Positions 18,116-28,559 of a stretch of DNA of 52,043 nt are shown one piece after another. The position numbers and the translations under genes were made by a program. The notes under the pieces were generated by a model that did no database searches, was not told the origin of the DNA, and saw only the letters and a list, made by a program, of their open reading frames with translations. Within the stretch, counting starts at the first letter, position 1, and the number at the start of each line of letters is the position of its first letter. The stretch comes from Lachnospiraceae bacterium (lineage in GTDB: Bacteria; Bacillota_A; Clostridia; Lachnospirales; Lachnospiraceae): positions 1 through 52,043 of the forward strand of contig JAGZJD010000012.1 in assembly GCA_018365895.1 (NCBI GenBank), written 5' to 3'.

Positions 18116-18700
18116 TTATGAATAAGTACGGATAATTTCTTCGGCTACAGTACGTTTAGAAATACATTGATCCATCGATTTCTTTTCAATATAATAATGC
18201 GCATCTGGTTCACTCATATTCAGCTCACTGATGAGAATCCATTTAGCCTTATTAACGATTCGAATTTCTGCCATTTTATCCTCAATAGATAGTGATTTTT
18301 TTTCAAAAATGCGAAAGCGTTCCCGAGCACTTTCCATCCAACCGAGTGCCTGAAGTAAGGTAGCTTTTGAAGTAGGTTTAGGAAGTGTAAATACACCATT
18401 CTCAGTGACCTTATCATGGATTTCTGTGTGGATATCATGACGGATAAGAAGAAGAACAACAATCTGGCTGCGTTCACAAGTGTCCATTGCGAATCGAATT
18501 CCGGTATCATCTGTAAGAGGAGAATTGATGATTACAAAATCAAAGCTGTGTTCGGTTAAAATCTGCTTTGCAGAATTGATGCTTGTGGCGGTATATGAAA
18601 GTTGATATCGCGTTGGAGGCAGCAAAGCTTCAAAAGAGGAGGAGAAAGTATCTCTGGAAGAAATAAGAAGTATTTTGTAAATCCGTTCTTTTAAGCTCAT
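18116..18700 (-). CDS. ANTAR-domain RNA-binding antiterminator with a pseudo-receiver
   Basis: ANTAR proteins bind paired hexaloop hairpins in mRNA leaders and prevent terminator formation. The 194-residue protein has a receiver-like N-terminal domain (about 8-125) and a C-terminal ANTAR three-helix domain (about 140-190, VNKAKWIL...AEEIIRTY). The usual phosphate-accepting Asp is replaced by N59 (DFVIINS), so control by phosphorylation is unlikely and another signal is expected. It is the last gene of the glutamate synthase/glutamine synthetase operon, 32 bases after the synthetase. AAGGAG precedes the ATG. The likely targets are the two leaders at 23394-23465 and 23579-23630. Confidence 0.88.
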   Translation of the reverse strand: MSLKERIYKILLISSRDTFSSSFEALLPPTRYQLSYTATSINSAKQILTEHSFDFVIINSPLTDDTGIRFAMDTCERSQIVVLLLIRHDIHTEIHDKVTENGVFTLPKPTSKATLLQALGWMESARERFRIFEKKSLSIEDKMAEIRIVNKAKWILISELNMSEPDAHYYIEKKSMDQCISKRTVAEEIIRTYS

Positions 18701-18732
18701 ATTACATTTCTCCTTCCTCTTATTATGTCAGA

Positions 18733-19941
18733 TTAATGGCAGTACAGCTCAATGAGAGCTTTTGGTAGGCAACTTTTTACAAAACTGCTTTGTGATGCCA
18801 GAACGCGTGCAGACTGCAGATTATCCGGTAATTTTTTGAAATGAGATAAAGTGTTTGCATCCGCTTTAAAAAGATTCAGATCTGCAGCCGGAGGTAAAGA
18901 CAGATGTTCAGAAATTCCGTGAAGGCTGGCATAGATCAGTAATGTAAATGCCAGATAAGTGTTGGCAGTTGGGTCTGGTGAGCGAAGTTCTGCACGCCGA
19001 TATTCCCCAACGGCAGCCGGAACACGGACTAACTGTGAACGATTTTCACTTGACCAGGAAATATACTTTGGAGCTTTGTTTTGTCCGAAACGCTGATAAG
19101 ATGATTCGGACGGGTTTAAAAACAATGTTATATCTGCAACTTTATCAAGTATTCCAGCAATCATTTCGCCCATATAATCAGTGTGGTTGAAGGATTTTAC
19201 AGAGATATTAATGTGAAATCCATTTCCGGCCTGGTCTGGCAGTGGCTTTGGGCTGAAATCGGCGGCAAGTCCATTGCGCATAGCAATGGTTTTAACAACG
19301 GTCTGAAATGTTGCAGCATTATCAGCAGCGGTTAACGGATCGGAATATCGGAAATCAATCTCATTTTGTCCTGGACCATCCTCATGATGGGAACTTTCGG
19401 GGCGTATGCCCATCTGCTCTAGCGTCAGACAAATTTCACGACGGATGTTTTCTCCACGGTCTTCAGGAGCAATGTCCATGTAACCAGCCTGATCATATGG
19501 TTTTTTTGTTGGATTTCCATGTTCATCAAGGCAGAACAGATAAAACTCCTGTTCGGTTCCAAAAAAGAAAGAAAGTCCGGCGGCTTTGGCAGTCTGGACA
19601 GCTTTTTTTAAAATAGAGCGGCAATCATATTCAAAGGGTTGACCATCCGGGTATGTAATAGTACAAAACATCCGCACAACTCGTCCTTGCTCAGGCCTCC
19701 ATGGAAGAGGCATCAAAGTATCTGCTTCTGGGTGAAGCAGAAGATCTGAATGAGTTTCATCGCCAAAGCCCTCAATTGCAGAAGCATCGATAGCAATTCC
19801 AAAAGTGAATGCTCTTGGAAGTTCATCCGGCATGATGGATATATTTTTCTGTTTTCCAAATACGTCACAAAAGGCAAGGCGAATGAATTTCACATCTTCC
19901 TCCTTGATGTATTGTATTATTTCTTGTATGGAATATTTCAT
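18733..19941 (-). CDS. Short GSI-like glutamine synthetase
   Basis: The protein belongs to the glutamine synthetase family and would condense glutamate and ammonia with ATP. The 402-residue sequence has the beta-grasp start (VKFIRLAFCDVFGKQKNISI), the ATP/metal motifs FGTEQEFYLF and PDQAGNGFHINIS, and SENRSQLVRVP in the active site. It is about 40 residues shorter than classical GlnA and ends soon after the active-site core, without the region carrying the adenylylation Tyr. Company with glutamate synthase genes and an ANTAR regulator supports a nitrogen role. A related gamma-glutamyl ligase is not excluded. Confidence 0.82.
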   Translation of the reverse strand: MKYSIQEIIQYIKEEDVKFIRLAFCDVFGKQKNISIMPDELPRAFTFGIAIDASAIEGFGDETHSDLLLHPEADTLMPLPWRPEQGRVVRMFCTITYPDGQPFEYDCRSILKKAVQTAKAAGLSFFFGTEQEFYLFCLDEHGNPTKKPYDQAGYMDIAPEDRGENIRREICLTLEQMGIRPESSHHEDGPGQNEIDFRYSDPLTAADNAATFQTVVKTIAMRNGLAADFSPKPLPDQAGNGFHINISVKSFNHTDYMGEMIAGILDKVADITLFLNPSESSYQRFGQNKAPKYISWSSENRSQLVRVPAAVGEYRRAELRSPDPTANTYLAFTLLIYASLHGISEHLSLPPAADLNLFKADANTLSHFKKLPDNLQSARVLASQSSFVKSCLPKALIELYCH

Positions 19942-19962
19942 AATCCAACCTACTTTCTTGTT

Positions 19963-20685
19963 TTAATTTGCCACATACATTTGTTGATACGGATTGTTTG
20001 TGTTTGGAGTAATTACAGTAAATGTAGAATTTAATATTGCTTTTAAATCATATTGAAATTCGGTACAGTATTCTGATAAATAGGGGAAAATTTTCTGCAT
20101 ATCTTTGTCAGATGCTTCGCGGACAGTAACCTGTGATGGAAATGACAGTGAATTATAGCTGCCGCGTAGAAAAAGTTTGCCGCCATGCATTCCGGTACAA
20201 GGGAAATTACCGACCAGTGGGTGATTAAGATTATGAAGGCCAAGAACAACAATGATCCCACCTGCCTGATATTCTCCAAGAAAGCTTCCTGCATATCCTC
20301 CGATGATCATGACGGGTATTTTTTCTTGGTAGGCTTTCATGTGAATTCCTGCACGATAACCGGCATTTCCATTAATATAGATACGCCCGCCTCTCATAGC
20401 ATATCCGACAGCATCACCTACATTGCCATGAATCAGAATTGTTCCACCGTTCATCGTGTCGCCGACAGCATCCTGGGCATTTGCACGAACAATGATTTTT
20501 CCAGTGTTTAAATAAGCACCGAGTGCATTACCAGCAATGCCATTAATTGTAATTGTTTTACCGGACATTCCAGCAGCGATAAAGCGCTGTCCACAACAGT
20601 TGTTGATTATATAGGTTTCTTCCAGTTGCCGTAGTGCAGCATTTATATCCTTGTAGGTTAAATGAGCAGCATGAATTATTTTCAT
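19963..20685 (-). CDS. Glutamate synthase GXGXG (alpha C-terminal) domain protein
   Basis: This 240-residue protein is the right-handed beta-helix domain that forms the C-terminal part of the large subunit in ordinary glutamate synthase. Repeats with the GxGxG spacing run through residues 45-180 (NTGKIIVRANAQDAVGDTM, RGGRIYINGNAGYRAG). Here it is a separate chain, as in archaeal-type enzymes. GGAGGTG lies before the ATG. It sits between the FMN chain and the synthetase gene. It is structural: it holds the ammonia channel between the two active sites. Confidence 0.88.
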   Translation of the reverse strand: MKIIHAAHLTYKDINAALRQLEETYIINNCCGQRFIAAGMSGKTITINGIAGNALGAYLNTGKIIVRANAQDAVGDTMNGGTILIHGNVGDAVGYAMRGGRIYINGNAGYRAGIHMKAYQEKIPVMIIGGYAGSFLGEYQAGGIIVVLGLHNLNHPLVGNFPCTGMHGGKLFLRGSYNSLSFPSQVTVREASDKDMQKIFPYLSEYCTEFQYDLKAILNSTFTVITPNTNNPYQQMYVAN

Positions 20686-20754
20686 AGTATATCACACCTC
20701 CTGTAAACATGTCAGAGTTTTTTGAAAATTTAGAGTTTTTTCTTTCGAATATCA

Positions 20755-22260
20755 TTAATTACCAGCATGAGCAATACCAAGAATCTCTAATTCTTCTGAA
20801 CTAAGTCCGATTCCGCGAAGCATGAGACGATTGCCGCGGAGCGCTTCAATAGAATTTATTCCCATTGCCCCCATGAGTTCCTTGATTTCATATTTCCAGG
20901 CAGTTAAAAGCTGGACGAGGCGATGAGCTCCAACCTGAGGATCTAGTCTGGAGACCAATTCTGGAAGTTGCGTTGCAATCCCCCAATTGCATTTTCCGCT
21001 TTGACAATTTCGGCACAGGTGACAGCCAAGTGCTAACAGAGCAGCGGTAGCAATATAGCAGGCATCGGCGCCAAGGGCAATGGCTTTGACGATATCAGCA
21101 GAGTTGCGAATGCTTCCACCTGCAATAATTGATACATTGTTTCGGATGCCTTCTTCACGAAGGCGGGTATCGACAGAAGCAAGCGCAAGTTCGATAGGAA
21201 TGCCGACATGATCACGGATACGGGTAGGGGCTGCACCAGTACCACCACGAAAGCCATCTATTGCGATGATATCTGCACCACTTCGCGCAATTCCGCTGGC
21301 AATTGCAGCAATATTATGAACAGCGGCAACCTTTACTATGATTGGTTTTTTATATGAAGTGGCTTCTTTTAAAGAAAATACAAGTTGTCGCAAATCCTCG
21401 ATAGAATAGATATCATGGTGTGGTGCAGGAGAAATTGCATCAGAACCTTCAGGAATCATTCTTGTGCGTGAGATATCACCGACAATTTTAGAGCCCGGAA
21501 GATGGCCGCCGATACCAGGCTTAGCTCCTTGACCCATTTTTATTTCAATAGCTGCGGCTGCATTTAGATAGCGCTCATGAACACCAAAACGACCTGAAGC
21601 AACTTGAACAATAGTATTTTCTCCATAACGATAGAAATCTTCGTGAAGCCCTCCTTCTCCAGTGTTGTAAAAGATACCAAGTGCAGAGGCGGCTTCGGCG
21701 AGAGCTTTGTGGGCATTATAACTGATGGAGCCATAACTCATACCAGAAAAAAGAACTGGTATTGATAATTCCAACTGCGGCGGCAGATTGTAGGAAAACT
21801 GTCCGTCTGGAGTGCGGGCAACTGTTTGCGGTTTTTTTCCGAGATAGATTTTGGTTTCCATGGGTTCTCTCAGAGGGTCGATGGATGGATTAGTCACTTG
21901 AGAGGCATTAAGTAGAATATGATCCCAGTATACCGGAAGCGAAGAGGGATTTCCCATAGAAGAAAGTAGAACACCGCCGCTGTTTGCCTGCTTGTAGATT
22001 TCTTTTATAATATTTCCAGTCCAGTTGAGATTATCGCGCAATGTATTTCTGTTTGGAATGATTTTTAACGCTTTAGTAGGACATAAGGAAACGCATCGTT
22101 GGCAGTTAACACATTTTGAATCGTTACACTGTATAGAGTGATTCTGGGAATCATAAATATGTACTTCATTTGCACATTGTTGTTCGCAGATGCGGCAGCA
22201 AATGCACTTCCGGTCATCCCGGAGTATTTCAAATTCTGGCGAAAGGTATTCAATACTCAT
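20755..22260 (-). CDS. Glutamate synthase FMN chain with ferredoxin domain
   Basis: This is the synthase part of glutamate synthase: it joins 2-oxoglutarate and ammonia and reduces the product with FMN. The 501-residue protein starts with a two-cluster ferredoxin module (CICCRICEQQC and CVNCQRCVSLCP, within about 20-65), then the TIM-barrel FMN domain with PGIGGHLPGSKI, a glycine-rich phosphate loop (GFRGGTGAAP) and the cysteine cluster CHLCRNCQSGKC for a further iron-sulfur cluster. The fused ferredoxin suggests electrons come from ferredoxin, as no NADPH subunit (GltD) is nearby. Start and the previous stop overlap by 4 bases. Confidence 0.92.
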   Translation of the reverse strand: MSIEYLSPEFEILRDDRKCICCRICEQQCANEVHIYDSQNHSIQCNDSKCVNCQRCVSLCPTKALKIIPNRNTLRDNLNWTGNIIKEIYKQANSGGVLLSSMGNPSSLPVYWDHILLNASQVTNPSIDPLREPMETKIYLGKKPQTVARTPDGQFSYNLPPQLELSIPVLFSGMSYGSISYNAHKALAEAASALGIFYNTGEGGLHEDFYRYGENTIVQVASGRFGVHERYLNAAAAIEIKMGQGAKPGIGGHLPGSKIVGDISRTRMIPEGSDAISPAPHHDIYSIEDLRQLVFSLKEATSYKKPIIVKVAAVHNIAAIASGIARSGADIIAIDGFRGGTGAAPTRIRDHVGIPIELALASVDTRLREEGIRNNVSIIAGGSIRNSADIVKAIALGADACYIATAALLALGCHLCRNCQSGKCNWGIATQLPELVSRLDPQVGAHRLVQLLTAWKYEIKELMGAMGINSIEALRGNRLMLRGIGLSSEELEILGIAHAGN

Positions 22261-23354
22261 ATGGCTTCACCATCCTTTACTTTTATAATGACGGGTTCGC
22301 CGCCAGCCGGCGCCCATATGTGTTTCGCATCGGGATCCATTGCACGGATAGCACATTCCTCGCTGGAAATGTAGACAAGGTCTTTGGAGTCTCCTATAAC
22401 CATTGAACGGAGCTTGAGACGATCATTTAATGCCATTAATCCGCCATGAAATCCAAAGACAATAGAAAATGGTCCGGTAATCAGCAAACTTGAAAAGATT
22501 GTTCGCAGATATGTATAGGTTTTTTGAAGGGCAAGATCGCCTGTGGATGAGATTGTACTCCAAAAGGGTGCGGCAATGACACTGGCAGCTTCCTGAAGAG
22601 AAAGTCCCTGTACACGAAGCAGATAATCCATAATGTAAGTAATAACTTCGGTGTCCGTCTGCAGAGTGCATTGGTATCCAAACATTTCAATAAACCGTCT
22701 ATTTGCATCATAAGAAGAAATTTCTCCATTATGAACAACGGATTGATCAAGAAGAGTAAACGGATGGGCACCACCCCACCACCCGGGAGTGTTTGTCGGA
22801 TATCGTCCATGAGCAGTCCAAGAGTATCCTGCATACGTCTCTAATTTGTAAAATGCACCGACATCCTCCGGAAATCCGACTGCTTTAAATGTTCCCATAT
22901 TTTTTCCGCTTGAAAAAACATAGGCACCGGAAAACTCAGTATTGATTTTCATGACAGTCCGGACAACAAATTCCTTTTCATCAATCTGCATACCCGTGAC
23001 CACGGAAGAAAGTGGCGTAACAAAATATCGCCAGATAATTGGTTCATTCGTAATGGAAGGGAGCTTTCTTGTTGGGATAATTTCAGATTGAACAATCTCA
23101 AAGCGCTCTTTCAAGAATGTTTCACAGTTTTTTCGCGTATCCCGTGTATCGAAAAAAAGATGTAGTGCGTAGTAATCTTTATAATCTGGATAAATTCCGT
23201 ATCCGGCAAAGCCACCGCCAAGACCGTTGGAGCGGTCATGCATTGGCTTCATAGAATTCATGATCATTTCGCCAGATAACATTCGTCCTTCTCTGGATAT
23301 GACAGCAGAAATGGCGCAGCCGGATGGAATTCGGATCTGACCTCCTTTTTTCAT
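22257..23354 (-). CDS. Glutamate synthase glutamine amidotransferase chain
   Basis: This is a class II glutaminase that frees ammonia from glutamine for the FMN chain. The 365-residue protein should be processed after PSG to expose the nucleophile C13 (CAISAV), giving a short 12-residue propeptide. Other glutaminase motifs are visible (HGRYPTNTPG, SVVHNGEIS, QTDTEVI). I chose the ATG at 23354, which has GGGGG 9 bases upstream. A GTG at 23417 keeps the frame open but lies inside the leader terminator hairpin. It is the first gene of the operon. Confidence 0.9.
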   Translation of the reverse strand: MKKGGQIRIPSGCAISAVISREGRMLSGEMIMNSMKPMHDRSNGLGGGFAGYGIYPDYKDYYALHLFFDTRDTRKNCETFLKERFEIVQSEIIPTRKLPSITNEPIIWRYFVTPLSSVVTGMQIDEKEFVVRTVMKINTEFSGAYVFSSGKNMGTFKAVGFPEDVGAFYKLETYAGYSWTAHGRYPTNTPGWWGGAHPFTLLDQSVVHNGEISSYDANRRFIEMFGYQCTLQTDTEVITYIMDYLLRVQGLSLQEAASVIAAPFWSTISSTGDLALQKTYTYLRTIFSSLLITGPFSIVFGFHGGLMALNDRLKLRSMVIGDSKDLVYISSEECAIRAMDPDAKHIWAPAGGEPVIIKVKDGEAI

Positions 23355-23393
23355 AAAACAATTCCCCCTTTTTAGTACTTTTGGGTAAGTTGA

Positions 23394-23460
23394 AAATAAA
23401 AAAGCAAAGATGCTCACAGAAATGGCAGAAATACTCTGCCTTTTCTATGAACGCCTTTGC
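23394..23460 (-). terminator. Leader terminator (attenuator) of glutamate synthase operon
   Basis: On the minus strand GCAAAG (23460-23455) pairs with CTTTGC (23409-23404), continuing almost unbroken into an inner stem closed by GGCAGA and TCTGCC, about 25 bp in all. TTTTTT and more T follow. It lies between the promoter and the first gene, 40 bases before the ATG, so it must be overcome for expression. Confidence 0.8.
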
Positions 23461-23465
23461 TCATA
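23446..23465 (-). promoter_or_regulatory. ANTAR-type hexaloop hairpin in glutamate synthase leader
   Basis: On the minus strand, TATGAGC pairs with GTTCATA around the six-base loop AAAGGC. The loop has A at position 1 and G at position 4, the pattern bound by ANTAR proteins. The stem is 7 bp with one G-T pair. It overlaps the outer stem of the following terminator, so both cannot form together. A convincing second hexaloop hairpin was not found. Confidence 0.6.
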
Positions 23466-23471
23466 TGTATA

Positions 23472-23500
23472 TATATACAACGAAAGTGTTAGTTTGTCAA
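23472..23500 (-). promoter_or_regulatory. Promoter of the glutamate synthase operon
   Basis: On the minus strand TTGACA (23500-23495), a 17-base spacer and TATATA (23477-23472) predict a start near 23465, right at the base of the hexaloop hairpin. Confidence 0.6.
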
Positions 23501-23541
23501 CAGATTTTTTACGGAGAAAAAACGTAATCAGAAAAAAGGGA

Positions 23542-23570
23542 TTGACAAATAAAATAAATGGGTGTAATAT
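23542..23570 (+). promoter_or_regulatory. glnN promoter
   Basis: Perfect TTGACA (23542-23547), 17 bases, then TAATAT (23565-23570), with TG just before. Predicted start near 23577. Confidence 0.65.
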
Positions 23571-23578
23571 CCGTTTCG

Positions 23579-23598
23579 TAAAGGCAAAGGCGTCTTTG
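23579..23598 (+). promoter_or_regulatory. ANTAR-type hexaloop hairpin in glnN leader
   Basis: TAAAGGC (23579-23585) pairs with GTCTTTG (23592-23598) around the loop AAAGGC (23586-23591), the same hexaloop as in the divergent leader. Its 3' half overlaps the 5' arm of the terminator, giving mutually exclusive folds. It sits at the extreme 5' end of the predicted transcript. Confidence 0.6.
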
Positions 23599-23630
23599 AG
23601 AATTATGATCTCAGAGACGTCTTTTTTTTG
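23587..23630 (+). terminator. Leader terminator (attenuator) of glnN
   Basis: A 14-bp stem (23587-23600 with 23610-23623, wobbles allowed) with loop AATTATGAT is followed by eight T. It comes right after the promoter and 27 bases before the glnN ATG, so it must be a regulated stop or release a transcript of about 50 bases. Confidence 0.85.
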
Positions 23631-23656
23631 TTGTTTTTTAGAGAAAGGATGATTTT

Positions 23657-25753
23657 ATGAAACAGATTTCAGAATATTTTGGCAGCCTTGTGTTTGATGA
23701 CAGAGTAATGAAAGCAAGTTTACCGGCGAACGTATATCAGTCTTTGCGTAAAACAATAGATGAAGGAGCAAAACTTGAAAGTGGCGTTGCAAATGCGGTG
23801 GCAGAAGCAATGAAAGAATGGGCTGTTACACATGGCGCAACTCATTATACTCATTGGTTTCAGCCGTTAACCGGAATTACGGCTGAAAAACATGACAGCT
23901 TTATTTCTCCATCACCTGATGGAGGAGTAATCATGGAATTTTCAGGAAAAGAATTGATAAAAGGGGAGCCGGATGCATCATCCTTTCCATCAGGAGGACT
24001 GAGAGCGACTTTTGAGGCAAGGGGGTATACTGCCTGGGATCCGACATCGTATGCGTTTATCAAAGAAAAGACACTTTGTATTCCAACAGCGTTCTGTTCT
24101 TATGGGGGAGAAGCGCTTGATAAAAAAACGCCTCTGCTGCGTTCAATGAAAGCACTTAATAAACAGGCGCTTAGAATTTTGCGATTATTTGGGGATGATG
24201 AAGTGAGATGCGTACATACATCTGTTGGAACGGAACAGGAATACTTTCTAATTACAAAAGAAATGTACGAACAGAGGAAAGATCTGCGCTTTACAGGAAG
24301 AACTTTGTTTGGAGCAAAACCGCCAAAAGGTCAGGAAATGGATGACCATTATTTTGGAGCTATTAAGCCACGGGTGGAAGCGTATATGGAAGATCTTAAT
24401 AAAGAATTATGGAAACTTGGAATTTTTGCTAAAACAGAACATAACGAAGTAGCTCCGGCACAGCATGAACTTGCACCAATTTATACAACAACCAACATTG
24501 CTACAGATCATAACCAGCTTACGATGGAGATGATGCAGAAAGTTGCAGAAAAACACGGACTTGTTTGTTTGCTTCATGAAAAACCGTTTGCAGGGGTTAA
24601 TGGCAGCGGTAAGCACAATAACTGGTCACTGACTACAGATTCTGGTGTCAATCTGCTTTCGCCTGGAGAAACACCGCATGAGAATGCACAGTTTCTGTTG
24701 TTTTTATGTGCAGTTATTAAGGCGGTAGATGATTATCAGGATCTTCTTAGAATATCCGTTGCGACAGCTGGGAATGATCATCGTCTCGGAGCCAATGAAG
24801 CGCCGCCGGCTGTTGTATCAATGTTCCTTGGGGATGAGTTAAACGCGATATTGGAGGCTATCGAACATGACCGCCCTTATGAAGGTGCGGAGAAAATGCA
24901 GATGAAACTCGGCGCTGATGTTCTTCCGAAATTCCGGAGAGATACAACGGATCGAAATCGTACATCTCCATTTGCATTTACCGGAAATAAGTTTGAATTT
25001 CGAATGCTTGGTTCATCAAATAGTATTGCATGTGCAAATATTATGCTAAATAGTGCAGTGGCAGAAAGCTTGAAAATCTATGCAGATAGGCTTGAACAGG
25101 CAAAGGATTTTGAACAGACGCTGCATGCTATGATACAAAAAACAATCCGCGATCATAAATATATTATTTTCAATGGAAATGGTTATGATGATACATGGAT
25201 TTGGGAAGCAACAGAAAAACGCGGATTAAAAAATTACCGTACAACACCAGACTGTATGCCACATTTGCTTGATGAGAAAAATGTGAAGATGCTGACATCG
25301 CATAAGGTGTTTTCCGAAGCAGAATTAAAATCCAGATGCGAGATTATGCTCGAAAATTATTGCAAAACAATTATTATTGAAGCAAACACAATGGCAGATA
25401 TGGCGCGGACAGAGATTATCCCGGCAGTAGAGTCCTACACACTGGAACTTGCAAAAACAGCAGCATTAAAAAGGACAGTGGATGCTGCACTTGCATGTCG
25501 TTACGAAAGTACATTGATCCGAAAACTGTCTGTGCTGACAGATGAGATGGCAATACGGACAGAAGCACTGGAGGAAGTATTACTAAAACTTCAAGAGACA
25601 GACTGTGTGCTGAAACAGTCTTATCAGATTAGGGATACACTTCTTACTAAAATGAGTGAACTTCGGGTCGCATGCGATGAAGCTGAAACATTGACGGCGA
25701 AGAAATATTGGCCGTTTCCAACTTACGGGGATCTTTTATTTGGCGTAAGTTAA
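23657..25753 (+). CDS. glnN: Type III glutamine synthetase
   Basis: GSIII makes glutamine from glutamate, ammonia and ATP. The 698-residue length and the order of motifs ([47 protein letters not shown]) match the large GSIII class found in Bacteroides and clostridia. RBS GAAAGGATGAT precedes the ATG. It is transcribed away from the glutamate synthase operon and heads a run of glutamine-using genes (pyrG, carA, carB). Expression is likely set by the leader terminator. Confidence 0.95.
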   Translation: MKQISEYFGSLVFDDRVMKASLPANVYQSLRKTIDEGAKLESGVANAVAEAMKEWAVTHGATHYTHWFQPLTGITAEKHDSFISPSPDGGVIMEFSGKELIKGEPDASSFPSGGLRATFEARGYTAWDPTSYAFIKEKTLCIPTAFCSYGGEALDKKTPLLRSMKALNKQALRILRLFGDDEVRCVHTSVGTEQEYFLITKEMYEQRKDLRFTGRTLFGAKPPKGQEMDDHYFGAIKPRVEAYMEDLNKELWKLGIFAKTEHNEVAPAQHELAPIYTTTNIATDHNQLTMEMMQKVAEKHGLVCLLHEKPFAGVNGSGKHNNWSLTTDSGVNLLSPGETPHENAQFLLFLCAVIKAVDDYQDLLRISVATAGNDHRLGANEAPPAVVSMFLGDELNAILEAIEHDRPYEGAEKMQMKLGADVLPKFRRDTTDRNRTSPFAFTGNKFEFRMLGSSNSIACANIMLNSAVAESLKIYADRLEQAKDFEQTLHAMIQKTIRDHKYIIFNGNGYDDTWIWEATEKRGLKNYRTTPDCMPHLLDEKNVKMLTSHKVFSEAELKSRCEIMLENYCKTIIIEANTMADMARTEIIPAVESYTLELAKTAALKRTVDAALACRYESTLIRKLSVLTDEMAIRTEALEEVLLKLQETDCVLKQSYQIRDTLLTKMSELRVACDEAETLTAKKYWPFPTYGDLLFGVS

Positions 25754-25766
25754 TGGATAAATGTGG

Positions 25767-25795
25767 TTAGACAGCGAGAACAAACTTCGTATAAA
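25767..25795 (+). promoter_or_regulatory. Possible internal promoter before pyrG
   Basis: TTAGAC (25767-25772), 17 bases and TATAAA (25790-25795) lie in the 66-base gap between glnN and pyrG, so pyrG-carAB could be read without glnN. No PyrR-type attenuator is visible. Confidence 0.4.
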
Positions 25796-25801
25796 TAATG
25801 A

Positions 25802-28533
<2,732 letters not shown>

Positions 28534-28559
<26 letters not shown>

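Noticed and set aside
23354..23417. N-terminal extension of the glutamate synthase glutaminase from a GTG at 23417
   Set aside because: The GTG lies inside the leader terminator hairpin, has no ribosome site, and the extension would put the nucleophile Cys far from the N-terminus.
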